DNA of 8,537 nt from VGOB01 sp034435315 (GCA_034435315.1 DAOTYB010000227.1:1-8537), one strand, 5' to 3'; counted from the first letter of the stretch, positions 1 to 6,883 are shown. Made by a program: numbers and translations. The notes: generated by a model from the sequence alone, not told the origin.

Positions 1-2
1 CC

Positions 3-956
3 GAGTTGGTCAAGTCGCTCTGCGATATGGCAAGTAGCGAATCGCCCAAGCACGCGCCGTCGGGCAAAGCGGCGACGACCGCGACACTCTTGCCCGGTGA
101 AGAAGGTGTGTTTGCAATCGCACTGACCAAACAAAGCGACGGTACCTTTGCGGGCTATGTCAAGGTCGAAACGGATGCCGACGGCGATATGCAAATCGCG
201 ATTAGCGAAGGCAAGATCAGCATCAGCCAGCAAGGTCGCAGCATCGAGAGTGAAAAGCAGGTCGCGCTCAAATGCGCCGGTTTGACGCAAGGGTATCTCG
301 TCGAGTTGCACAAGGGCGAAGCGTTGCTCGCATTGACGGGATTCAAAACCGATAAAGCGATTCTACTCGTTGCGCCGGCAGGCGCGCACGCGCATCACCA
401 TCACGGAGGGCATAGCCATTCGCACGACGAGGATCCACATTTTTGGCTCGACCCGAACAATGTCATTCGGTACGTCGAAAACATTCGCGACGGTCTGAGT
501 CAAGCCGATCCTGCCGGCGCGGTGACGTATCGAGCGAACGCCGACGCGTACATCGCGCAACTCAAAGAACTCGATCGGTGGATTGCTGAGCAGGTCAAGA
601 CGATTCCGCCCGAACGTCGCTTGCTGGTGACCAATCACGAAAGTTTCGGCTATTTTGCGGATCGCTATGGTTTCAAGATCGTCGGCACGATTATGCCGAG
701 CGTCAGCACTGGCGCGTCTCCTTCGGCGCAGCAACTTGCCGCGCTGGTCAATCAAATCAAAGCGGCGCAGGTGAAAGCGATCTTTCTGGAAACCGGCACG
801 AATCCGCAACTGGCGAAACAGATCGCGCAAGAGACAGGGATTCGAGTCGTGACCGACCTGTACACCCACTCGCTCACGGATGCGAAAGGACCCGCACCCA
901 CGTATCTGGCGATGATGAAATACAATGTTCAAGCGATTGTGAACGCGCTCAAATAG
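3..956 (+). CDS. Zinc ABC transporter substrate-binding protein (ZnuA/AztC type), 5'-truncated
   Basis: The frame is open to the left edge, so the signal peptide and much of the N-terminal lobe lie upstream; the apparent TTG at 6 is unlikely to be the start. The C-terminal two thirds is a cluster A-I metal-binding protein: a His-rich loop (HAHHHHGGHSHSH, about 387-425), DPHFWLDP (His at 438-440), a TNHESFGYFADRYG motif (His at 636-638), ETGTNPQLA, a late Asp in VTDLYTHSL, and the family ending GPAPTYLAMMKYN. The His in DPHFWLDP, the His in TNHESF and the late Asp correspond to known zinc ligands; the first His ligand would be upstream. Odd feature: about 110 residues (roughly 36-380), predicted beta-rich and with Cys at both ends, precede the His loop where the family normally has a short connector. 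A beta-propeller gene follows 27 bp later, suggesting an azt-like zinc operon. Manganese or another metal is possible, but the His loop and neighbour favour zinc. Confidence 0.87.
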   Translation, partial: ELVKSLCDMASSESPKHAPSGKAATTATLLPGEEGVFAIALTKQSDGTFAGYVKVETDADGDMQIAISEGKISISQQGRSIESEKQVALKCAGLTQGYLVELHKGEALLALTGFKTDKAILLVAPAGAHAHHHHGGHSHSHDEDPHFWLDPNNVIRYVENIRDGLSQADPAGAVTYRANADAYIAQLKELDRWIAEQVKTIPPERRLLVTNHESFGYFADRYGFKIVGTIMPSVSTGASPSAQQLAALVNQIKAAQVKAIFLETGTNPQLAKQIAQETGIRVVTDLYTHSLTDAKGPAPTYLAMMKYNVQAIVNALK

Positions 957-983
957 CCGTTCACTCTACAAGGAGTAGATAAA

Positions 984-2174
984 ATGAAAATCAAATATGG
1001 GCTCGTGCTCGCGCTCTTGATTGCGCTCACCCTCATCGTTTATCCGACGCTTGCCGCGCCGCCCCAACACGGTCCCGCTCCAGAGTATAAGGAACTGTGG
1101 CAAGGTGAGGCGCGCTTGTTCGTAGCGGATAACGCACGTAACGAAATCGTCGTCGTGGATTTGCCGGACGGCCAAGTTACCGCGCGTCTCAATGTGCCAC
1201 CCAAGACAATGACGATGGGCGTAACACCTGACAAGGCGTATCTGATTGTCGCGCGCAGTCGCGATGCGGATCGCCAACACGTCAGCGTCATTGCTACCGG
1301 TGTGGAGAAGGAAGGGCTCCGCTTGCCCTTTATCGCCAAGACTCTGCTGCTTGGTAAAGCGATTGGCGGTATACACGGCGATCATGTGGGTGAACTGTGG
1401 GGCAAGTTGTATCTGGTGGTCGAATCGCAGGGTAAGATTCATCGTTTCGATGCCAAAGCGCTCGATCCTTCCGCCGCCTTTGAAACCAGCGTCCTCGATG
1501 TGAAAACACCCGATCACTATGATCTGGAAGAGGTCGGCGAGCGCGTCTGGGTCGGTGGGATTCGCTCTGGAGTGCGCTTGTTCGATCAGCAAGGCAAAGA
1601 GGTGGTGCGCTTTGAATGTCCTGTCAATCATGGGTTGATTCACGATGCCAAGACCAAACGCGTGTTCTTTGCCTGCGCGCAAGATGTCCTCGTTGTTGAG
1701 GACACGACGCTCAAGACGCGTATTCCCTATCCCATCACCGAACGAATCGGCGCATTCACCCAGACCAACAGTGCAATCTTTGGCACCTCCGAACACGTGC
1801 AAAACTTGCAGTTGATTGATGCGGCGGCGCTCACCATCACACCCGTGCCGTTGAAAAGTACGCTCTATGCACGCGCTACGACGCCAGACAAGGAAAACTT
1901 GCTCGTCCTACTACAGAATGGCGAACTGCAAGTGCGTGATGGCAAGAAAGGTGAAGTGATTCGTACCATTCCGGTAAGTCAAGAGTTGCCGGAAATGGAC
2001 GAGACGGTTGCTGGCGCGATTATGCCGAGTATCGCCACCTACAAGGAGCGTGCCTTTGTCTCGCTGCCCCATCGCGGCTGGATTGCCGAAGTGGATTGGC
2101 AACAAGGCAAGTTGTTACGCTACTTGATGATCGGTGGAATGCCAACACGGTTGGTACTCGTTCCAGCCAAATAG
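984..2174 (+). CDS. Secreted beta-propeller, AztD-like zinc metallochaperone
   Basis: The start is fixed by AAGGAG at 970-975, eight bases before the ATG. The 396-aa product has a Sec signal peptide (MKIKYG, then a hydrophobic core to about residue 24, cleavage likely after TLA). The rest is a run of WD/YVTN-style blades, e.g. LFVADNARNEIVVVDL (45-60), TPDKAYLIVARS (81-92) and a closing blade RAFVSLPHRGWIAEVDW (356-372) followed by GGMPTRLVLV. AztD-like points are IHGDHVGELWGKLYLV (130-145), a His in TPDHYD (178), and ECPVNHG followed by FFACAQDVLVV (Cys 212 and 231, His 216). In AztD proteins the corresponding region reads CPGLHG then GCxDGVL, by memory. AztD is a periplasmic protein that hands zinc to the binding protein AztC; the adjacent zinc-binding protein supports that role here. 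It lacks the strongly His-rich N-terminus of some AztD proteins. A generic YncE-like propeller is the alternative. Confidence 0.72.
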   Translation: MKIKYGLVLALLIALTLIVYPTLAAPPQHGPAPEYKELWQGEARLFVADNARNEIVVVDLPDGQVTARLNVPPKTMTMGVTPDKAYLIVARSRDADRQHVSVIATGVEKEGLRLPFIAKTLLLGKAIGGIHGDHVGELWGKLYLVVESQGKIHRFDAKALDPSAAFETSVLDVKTPDHYDLEEVGERVWVGGIRSGVRLFDQQGKEVVRFECPVNHGLIHDAKTKRVFFACAQDVLVVEDTTLKTRIPYPITERIGAFTQTNSAIFGTSEHVQNLQLIDAAALTITPVPLKSTLYARATTPDKENLLVLLQNGELQVRDGKKGEVIRTIPVSQELPEMDETVAGAIMPSIATYKERAFVSLPHRGWIAEVDWQQGKLLRYLMIGGMPTRLVLVPAK

Positions 2175-2180
2175 AGTGAA

Positions 2181-2218
2181 AAAGAGCGCAAGTCCATCCA
2201 ACGGGACTTGCGCTCTTT
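2181..2218 (+). terminator. Intrinsic terminator after the zinc genes
   Basis: A perfect 15-bp inverted repeat (2181-2195 with 2204-2218, loop 2196-2203) starts 7 bases after the propeller stop codon. The A-rich left flank (GTGAAAAAG) and CTCTTT at the end of the right arm make it look usable in either direction, although the T tract is short. It separates the zinc unit from the small gene downstream. Confidence 0.8.
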
Positions 2219-2233
2219 CGCGATAACGTGTAG

Positions 2234-2239
2234 TATAAT
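2234..2239 (+). promoter_or_regulatory. Candidate -10 element for the small membrane protein gene
   Basis: A perfect TATAAT lies 33 bases before the ATG at 2272 and just after the terminator, where a promoter is expected. No good -35 is at the right distance: the 17-bp position reads CGCTCT, and TTGCGC at 2208-2213 gives a 20-bp spacer inside the terminator stem. The assignment rests on the -10 and its position only. Confidence 0.4.
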
Positions 2240-2271
2240 TGCATCAATCTTATCCAGGGGAGGTGTATGTT

Positions 2272-2478
2272 ATGTGTGCGATTTGTGCAGCTGTCCCCGC
2301 TGTGGGTGCTCTGGGAATCGCGGCGGAGGGTGAACAACGCAAACGCCGAAAAGAACTGCACGCGCGCGGCGAAACGACACTACCGCGTCAGTATCCGATT
2401 CGTGCGATGACCGCGCTGGCGATGCTGGTCTTGTTTCTGCTTTCGGCGATTTATCACACGCAGCAACCGAGCGGCTGA
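2272..2478 (+). CDS. Small orphan membrane protein (68 aa) with N-terminal CxxC
   Basis: I do not recognise a named family. The ATG at 2272 is chosen because a strong GGGGAGGT (2257-2264) sits 7 bases upstream, which rules out a longer reading from TTG at 2239. The product begins MCAICAAVPAVGALGIAAEG, a mildly hydrophobic stretch with a CxxC pair, then a highly charged segment (EQRKRRKELHARGE, 21-34), and ends with one confident membrane segment (about 46-62) and a short polar tail. The positive charges before the helix predict a cytoplasmic N-terminus. It stands alone, with a terminator before it and convergent tatC ending 2 bp away. The strong ribosome site, a -10 and a coherent topology make it a likely real gene; function is unknown. 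Confidence 0.65.
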   Translation: MCAICAAVPAVGALGIAAEGEQRKRRKELHARGETTLPRQYPIRAMTALAMLVLFLLSAIYHTQQPSG

Positions 2479-2480
2479 TG

Positions 2481-3233
2481 TCAGGTGGCTTTGCGTTCGG
2501 GGGGCGTAGGGGCAGGCTTGGGAGCGGCATAACGTGCTAGAAAGAGTGCCCCTTCGAACAACAAAATCATCGGAATCATCACCAGAGTCGGTGCAACGAT
2601 GGGGTCGGAGACCGGCGTGATGAGTTGCGCGATGACAAAGATGATGAACCACGCAATCTTGCGTTGTTTGCGCAGGAATTCTGGCGAAATGATGCCCAGT
2701 TTGATCAAGACGAACAGGATGATAGGCAATTCAAAGCCCAGCCCGGTGGCAAGCAAGAAATAGACAACAAAGGCGATGTACGGGTCCGCTGCCGAGAAAT
2801 ATTCGATGGGACTTTCGCCAGGTACACCAAACATCCCGGTAAGAGGACCGAACATATTGAGCAAAATCAAATATCCAAAGACGTTGCCTGTCAAAAAGAG
2901 CACTACCATCGCGATAACCGCAGGGAAGATATAGCGTTTCTCGTGCGGATAGAGCGCGGGTTCGATGAAACGCATCGCTTGAAAGATCCACACGGGCGCG
3001 GCAAGGAAAATCCCACCATACAATGCCACACGAAAACGAATCATAAATCCGTCCAGTGGGCTGAACGCTTTGAGCGTCATATTGCCTGCTGGTGCACGCA
3101 AGATGTTGAGGATCGTATCGGAGAAGAAATAGGCTAACGTTGTGGTCACTGCAAGCGCCACCAGGCAGATAATCAGACGACTCCGCAATTCTTCGAGGTG
3201 GCCAACTATATCCATGCGTTTTTCGGATGCCAT
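2481..3233 (-). CDS. tatC: Sec-independent (twin-arginine) protein translocase TatC
   Basis: TatC is the six-helix membrane receptor that binds twin-arginine signal peptides and recruits TatA to export folded proteins. The 250-aa product has the family length. Visible hallmarks: HLEELRSRL (12-20) at the N-terminus, SPLDGFMIRFRVALYGG (58-74), FIEPALYPHEKR (89-100), FSAADPYIAF and GLGFELPIILF (164-174; the Glu matches the conserved buried acidic residue), and AQLITPVSDP (202-211). The tail is Pro/Lys-rich. The ATG at 3233 is preferred because it places HLEELR at the usual position; a longer reading to 3335 would run through an intergenic hairpin. No convincing Shine-Dalgarno precedes it. It follows tatA by 80 bp on the same strand, with no tatB, as in minimal TatAC systems. 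It converges on the small membrane gene with a 2-bp gap and no terminator between them. Confidence 0.96.
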   Translation of the reverse strand: MASEKRMDIVGHLEELRSRLIICLVALAVTTTLAYFFSDTILNILRAPAGNMTLKAFSPLDGFMIRFRVALYGGIFLAAPVWIFQAMRFIEPALYPHEKRYIFPAVIAMVVLFLTGNVFGYLILLNMFGPLTGMFGVPGESPIEYFSAADPYIAFVVYFLLATGLGFELPIILFVLIKLGIISPEFLRKQRKIAWFIIFVIAQLITPVSDPIVAPTLVMIPMILLFEGALFLARYAAPKPAPTPPERKAT

Positions 3234-3258
3234 AGGGACTTGTCCATCAACAAACAGA

Positions 3259-3284
3259 AGGGATGCCCTAACTTCGGCATCCCT
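3259..3284 (-). terminator. Hairpin between tatA and tatC, possible attenuator
   Basis: A perfect 9-bp inverted repeat (3259-3267 with 3276-3284, 8-base loop) lies in the 80-bp gap. Read on the - strand, the stem is followed by TCTGTTTGTTG, a broken T tract. This looks like a leaky terminator that would give more tatA than tatC transcript, in keeping with the known excess of TatA over TatC in Tat systems. It could instead be an RNA stability hairpin. Confidence 0.5.
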
Positions 3285-3313
3285 AATGATACTATCCACC
3301 ACGCCAAAAGGGG

Positions 3314-3583
3314 CTAGGTCTGTTGCGCGCCACACGCGCTACAGAACCTGGCATCAGCAGGAAGAGGCTTGCCGCATGCTTTGCATGTAGGCGTGGTTTC
3401 GCTCGCGGGGGTGGCGCTCTTGACTTGTTCGCTAAATCCCTGCGTTGCTTCTTTGATACCCGTTTGAAACTCACGGATCGTTCGTCCTAAGGCTTTGCCA
3501 ATCTCGGGCAATTTGGACGGACCAAAGATCAACAACGCCACAATCAAAATAATCAACAAGTCTTGTGGTTGTAAGCCGAACAT
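3314..3583 (-). CDS. tatA: TatA/TatE-family translocase subunit with C-terminal zinc ribbon
   Basis: TatA forms the oligomeric membrane element that lets folded proteins cross with TatC. The 89-aa product starts at the ATG at 3583, with AAAGGT (3590-3595) six bases upstream; the longer upstream reading crosses the leader hairpin and is unlikely. Residues 1-20 form the short N-terminal helix with the polar residue early (MFGLQPQDLLIILIVALLIF), followed by the FGPSKLPEIGKALGRTIREF hinge and amphipathic helix (20-39), all typical. Odd: residues 67-84 are CKACGKPLPADARFCSAC, a CxxC...CxxC zinc ribbon, instead of the usual unstructured acidic/lysine tail. The ribbon should face the cytoplasm. It could be for oligomer contacts, redox or metal sensing, or chaperone docking; none of these is shown. 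Gene order tatA-tatC with no tatB. Confidence 0.94.
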   Translation of the reverse strand: MFGLQPQDLLIILIVALLIFGPSKLPEIGKALGRTIREFQTGIKEATQGFSEQVKSATPASETTPTCKACGKPLPADARFCSACGAQQT

Positions 3584-3625
3584 TTCTGAACCTTTCTTAG
3601 TAACTACACAGCCCCGGCATCGCTC

Positions 3626-3648
3626 GCTGTCGGTTAGAAACCGACAGC
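3626..3648. repeat. Short palindromic element in the tatA leader
   Basis: A perfect 10-bp stem (3626-3635 with 3639-3648; GCTGTCGGTT/AACCGACAGC) with a 3-base loop lies in the tatA 5' leader. It has no T tract on either strand, so it is not an ordinary terminator. Its compact, self-contained form resembles dispersed palindromic repeats or an RNA-stability hairpin. Whether it recurs in the genome cannot be seen from one copy. Confidence 0.6.
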
Positions 3649-3695
3649 TAACGCAAGCCGATGGCTGAGCTTGAATTTCGCCGTCATCAAGTGAA

Positions 3696-3724
3696 ATTGT
3701 AACACAGAATCGCGCAGCGTGCAA
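3696..3724 (-). promoter_or_regulatory. Candidate tatA promoter
   Basis: On the - strand, TACAAT (3696-3701) is a good -10, with TTGCAC (3719-3724) 17 bp upstream as a weak -35. This would start transcription near 3689, giving a leader of about 105 bases that contains the palindrome at 3626-3648. It lies back to back with the lysA promoter. Confidence 0.5.
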
Positions 3725-3749
3725 ATCTCACGGGAAGAGATTTTTTTCT

Positions 3750-3778
3750 TTGACATTCGTCTCAAAGTGTGCTAAGGT
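3750..3778 (+). promoter_or_regulatory. Promoter of the lysA unit
   Basis: A perfect TTGACA (3750-3755), a 17-bp spacer and TAAGGT (3773-3778) preceded by TG (3770-3771) form a good sigma-70 type promoter with extended -10. Transcription would begin near 3785, leaving a leader of about 40 bases before the lysA start. The promoter also rules out the TTG at 3750 as the lysA start codon. Confidence 0.65.
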
Positions 3779-3824
3779 GTGTGCTCGGTTTGCGGGTTCG
3801 TCATCCATCGTCGGACAGTGTGCA

Positions 3825-5144
3825 ATGGTTATGCAACTCTTTCCTCTGACCGCGCGCATCAACGCGCGTGGACATCTGGAACTGGGCGGCTGTGATGTCG
3901 TGGAACTGGCACGCGAGTTTGGCACGCCGCTCTACATCTTCGACGAGGCGCACTTGCGCGCGCGGGCAACGCAGGTGCGCGACGCGTTTAGCGCGCGCTG
4001 GCAGAATGCGCTGGTGCTCTACGCGACCAAGGCGTACTATTCACCCTACCTCGCGCGCCTCTTCACAGAGGCAGGGCTGGGGATTGATGTTACCTCGGAG
4101 GGTGAACTGGAAATTGCGCGGCGCGTCGGTTTGGATCCTGATAAAATCTATCTGCACGGCAACAACAAAACGCCCGCCGAAATCCGCGCCGCGCTCACGC
4201 AACGCGTCACGCACATCGTTGTGGATAATCTGGACGAAATCGAACTCCTGGCGCAACTTGCGGACGAACTGGATGTGACGCCGCGCGTCTTGCTCCGTCT
4301 TGCACCAGCAATTGATTCCCACACCCACCGTTACCTCGCCACCGGCGTGGTCGAATCGAAATTCGGCTTGCCGCTCCAGACGGGTGCAGTACTGGAGGCA
4401 GCACGACGCATCGTGCAACGCGCGCCGCCTCTGACGCTGGTCGGTTTGCACGCGCACATCGGTTCGCAGATTTTCGACGTGCAACCGTATCGTGATACGA
4501 TGGCTCTGTTGCTGGAGTGTGCGGCTGAACTGCACGCTGCACTCGGCTTTGAGTTGCAAGAACTCGATCTAGGCGGCGGTTGGGGAGTGCCGTACACCGA
4601 AGCACAAACACCGCTGACGATTGAGCAGGTGGCGGAAACCATCGTTTCAGATGTCGCGTTTCACAGTGCGCGTCTGAAACTCGAAACCTCCAACCTGAAA
4701 CTTGTTTGCGAGCCGGGGCGCGCGCTCATCGCCGCGAGCGCGGTGGCACTCTACACGGTTGGTGCCGTCAAAGACATTCCCGGCGTCACCACCTACGTCG
4801 CCGTAGATGGTGGAATGGGGGATAACATTCGCCCTGCGCTGTACGGCGCCACCTACACCGCGCGCGTCGCGAACAAGATGAACGATACCCCCACCCAGCG
4901 CGTCGCGATCGCGGGACGTTATTGTGAGCAAGGCGATATTCTGATTCACGCGGTTGAATTGCCGCGCGTTGCACGCGGCGATCTGATTGCGATGCCGGTG
5001 GCAGGCGCGTATCAACTGGCAATGGCAAGCAATTACAACTTGATTCCGCGCCCAGCCGTTATCGCGGTGAGTGAAGGCAACGCGCGCCTCGTGCGTCGTC
5101 GCGAAACGGTGGAGGATTTGTTGAGGTGTGATATTGAAGCATAA
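3825..5144 (+). CDS. lysA: Diaminopimelate decarboxylase
   Basis: This PLP enzyme converts meso-diaminopimelate to L-lysine plus CO2 in the cytoplasm, the last step of lysine synthesis. The 439-aa product has the normal length. The fold type III barrel carries YATKAYY (Lys69, Schiff base to PLP), GIDVTSEGELEIARR (87-100), KIYLHGNNKT, GLHAHIGSQ (207-215), the glycine-rich phosphate loop LDLGGGWG (248-254) and CEPGR (295-299). The C-terminal domain has GRYCEQGD (364-371) with the catalytic Cys367, then PVAGAYQLAMASNYN (391-405). Two in-frame ATGs (3825, 3831) are close, and neither has a strong Shine-Dalgarno; 3825 is taken as the first ATG downstream of the promoter. A TTG start at 3750 would coincide with the -35 element. 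The next gene overlaps its stop by 17 bases, so the two are likely co-transcribed and translationally coupled. Ornithine/carboxynorspermidine decarboxylases are the alternative, less likely given these motifs. Confidence 0.95.
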   Translation: MVMQLFPLTARINARGHLELGGCDVVELAREFGTPLYIFDEAHLRARATQVRDAFSARWQNALVLYATKAYYSPYLARLFTEAGLGIDVTSEGELEIARRVGLDPDKIYLHGNNKTPAEIRAALTQRVTHIVVDNLDEIELLAQLADELDVTPRVLLRLAPAIDSHTHRYLATGVVESKFGLPLQTGAVLEAARRIVQRAPPLTLVGLHAHIGSQIFDVQPYRDTMALLLECAAELHAALGFELQELDLGGGWGVPYTEAQTPLTIEQVAETIVSDVAFHSARLKLETSNLKLVCEPGRALIAASAVALYTVGAVKDIPGVTTYVAVDGGMGDNIRPALYGATYTARVANKMNDTPTQRVAIAGRYCEQGDILIHAVELPRVARGDLIAMPVAGAYQLAMASNYNLIPRPAVIAVSEGNARLVRRRETVEDLLRCDIEA

Positions 5145-6855
5145 TCCTACAGGCACGTCAGGACACCACGTTCACTTTGCTGTGTTACTCGCTCTGGTAG
5201 TCTCGCTTTGCCTGCTCCTCGCTTGCGCGCCGGTGCGCATCCCCACAGCGGATCCCACGCCCACGCGTCCACTCACCGCAACCGCAGTCAGCGCGCCGCG
5301 CGCAACTGTGGAGGCGACGCGCGCGCCGCACAGCCCCAGCGCGACCGCGACCCCCACCCTCATCCATGTGCCTGCTGGCGGTACGGTGAGTGTAGGTGTG
5401 GTGGGAAATTTCAACGACGATGTGAATGCGCTTCCTGCGATTGTGCAAAGCGCGCTCTTTGATTCACTCTTGCGCATTGATCCGACGAATGGCGCGCTCC
5501 AGCCTGCACTTGCGGAAACCTATCAGGTATCACCCGATGCGCGTACCATCACCGTGCGCCTGCGTTCCGATGTGCGTTTTCACAACGGCAACCTGCTCAC
5601 CGCCGATGATGTGGTGGCGACCTTGACCGCGTTCAGTGCGCCGACGTTTCGTGGCACGCCGCTTACCGATTTTGGCACCTTTACGCGCGCGACGGCGCTC
5701 GACGCGCAAACCGTGCAACTGACCTTCAGCGAGGCATACTGTCCCGCGCTGACGAGTATCGGCACGCTGAAAATTTTGCCACGTGCGGTCGTCACGAGTG
5801 CAAATTTCCCGCGTTTGACCGCCGCGCAACTCATCGGCACTGGTCCCTTCAAACTGATCACGCAACGCAATGGCGAGTTTCTGCTGGAACGCCATACCGA
5901 TTATTTTCGCGGCGCGCCGCGTCTCGATACGCTGAGTGTGCGCATCTATGCTCATTCGCGCGCGCTGCACGCGGCGTTCGCGGCGCGGCAGATTGATGTG
6001 ATGCCCGCCACTGCTGATGATTACCCCGCGATTCAGAAACTGGGCGCGTCACTCGTGGCGGCTGATGCCAATGAATTCATCGCGTTGCTGTTCAACCTCA
6101 ACACGCCCGCGCTCAACGATGCGCGCGTACGCCAGGCGCTCACCTATGCCCTCGATCGTCAGATGTTGCTGAATGAGGTGAACCAGCAGGCGCGTGTGAT
6201 CAACACCAGCGCGCTGCCACACTTTTGGGCATATCCCGCGAATCTCCCCGATTACCCGTTCGATGTGAATCAAGCGCGGCAACTATTGGCGGAGGCAGGT
6301 TGGCATCCGGCAAGTGATGGCGTGTTGCGTCAGAATCAGCGCGCGCTGCGTCTGGAACTGTGGACGCAGGCAGATGATCCCTTGCTCGAACCGCTAGCGT
6401 TTCGTTTGCGCGAGATGTATGCCGCGCTGGGGATTCTGGTGGAACTGGATTTGAGCGATCGAACGGGGTGGCTGGCGCGTGCCTTTCAACAGCGTTTTGA
6501 TCTATTGCTCCTGCGCCGCAAAATCCCTCTCGATGTGGATCAACGCTGGTACTGGCAATCGGACCAGAATGTCAAAGGGAGCGGATTTAATTTTGGGTCA
6601 TACACCAGCGCGCGCGTGGACGCGCTTTTGCAAGCCGCGCTGCGCGTACCCGGTTGCGAACCGAACACGCGCGCGGCATTGTTCGGCGAATGGCAGCGCG
6701 CCTTGATTCCGGATGCGCCAGCGGTCTTTCTCCTAGCACCCAAAAAGTATCTCGTCGCGCGCGACGGCGTGGTGAATCTTGCCCCCAGTCCTTTTGCCGG
6801 CGATTTCTGGAATCTGCACCTGTGGGGAAAAATGTCGGACAAGAATCCACGCTGA
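5128..6855 (+). CDS. ABC transporter substrate-binding lipoprotein, family 5 (oligopeptide/dipeptide type)
   Basis: The 575-aa product is a membrane-anchored solute receptor. It begins with a hydrophobic segment and a lipobox LLAC (30-33), then a Thr/Pro/Ala-rich linker (about 34-85) that holds the domain off the membrane. The SBP_bac_5 fold follows: ALFDSLLRIDPTNGALQPAL (109-128), VRFHNGNLLTADDVV (149-163), GTGPFKL (237-243) and DARVRQALTYALDRQML (331-347). Ligands of the family include peptides, nickel, opines and sugars; the sequence does not tell which. The start is ambiguous: GTG at 5128 has GGAGG (5111-5115) 12 bases upstream, while TTG at 5134 has GAGGTG (5123-5128) 5 bases upstream. 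Either overlaps the lysA end, indicating coupling. No permease or ATPase gene follows, so it is an orphan receptor in this window; a link to lysine or peptide uptake is only a guess. Confidence 0.92.
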   Translation: MILKHNPTGTSGHHVHFAVLLALVVSLCLLLACAPVRIPTADPTPTRPLTATAVSAPRATVEATRAPHSPSATATPTLIHVPAGGTVSVGVVGNFNDDVNALPAIVQSALFDSLLRIDPTNGALQPALAETYQVSPDARTITVRLRSDVRFHNGNLLTADDVVATLTAFSAPTFRGTPLTDFGTFTRATALDAQTVQLTFSEAYCPALTSIGTLKILPRAVVTSANFPRLTAAQLIGTGPFKLITQRNGEFLLERHTDYFRGAPRLDTLSVRIYAHSRALHAAFAARQIDVMPATADDYPAIQKLGASLVAADANEFIALLFNLNTPALNDARVRQALTYALDRQMLLNEVNQQARVINTSALPHFWAYPANLPDYPFDVNQARQLLAEAGWHPASDGVLRQNQRALRLELWTQADDPLLEPLAFRLREMYAALGILVELDLSDRTGWLARAFQQRFDLLLLRRKIPLDVDQRWYWQSDQNVKGSGFNFGSYTSARVDALLQAALRVPGCEPNTRAALFGEWQRALIPDAPAVFLLAPKKYLVARDGVVNLAPSPFAGDFWNLHLWGKMSDKNPR

Positions 6856-6883
6856 GCAATCACCGCTGGACAACACAACCTTC

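Noticed and set aside
363..932. Long open frame on the - strand opposite the zinc-binding protein
   Set aside because: Its composition (Arg/His-rich) mirrors the real gene on the other strand, whose family motifs are unmistakable; there is no ribosome site.
966..1802. Long open frame on the - strand opposite the propeller gene
   Set aside because: It lies wholly under a gene with signal peptide, Shine-Dalgarno and propeller motifs and shows no domain of its own.
692..2034. Shared ATTATGCCGAG string in both zinc genes (about 690 and 2020)
   Set aside because: It is 11-12 bases encoding IMPS in both genes, in otherwise unrelated contexts; chance or codon bias suffices.
3234..3335. Longer tatC N-terminus (to 3335)
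   Set aside because: It would be translated through the intergenic hairpin and puts an atypical 34-residue extension before the usual TatC N-terminus.
3723..3747. AAATCTC/GAGATTT stem followed by T residues, looking like a terminator between tatA and lysA
   Set aside because: It lies between divergent promoters with no transcript to stop on the + strand, is only 7 bp and AT-rich, and overlaps the tatA -35.
3750..3824. Longer lysA reading from TTG at 3750
   Set aside because: The TTG is the first part of a perfect TTGACA -35 box with a matching extended -10, and the extra N-terminus has no family resemblance.
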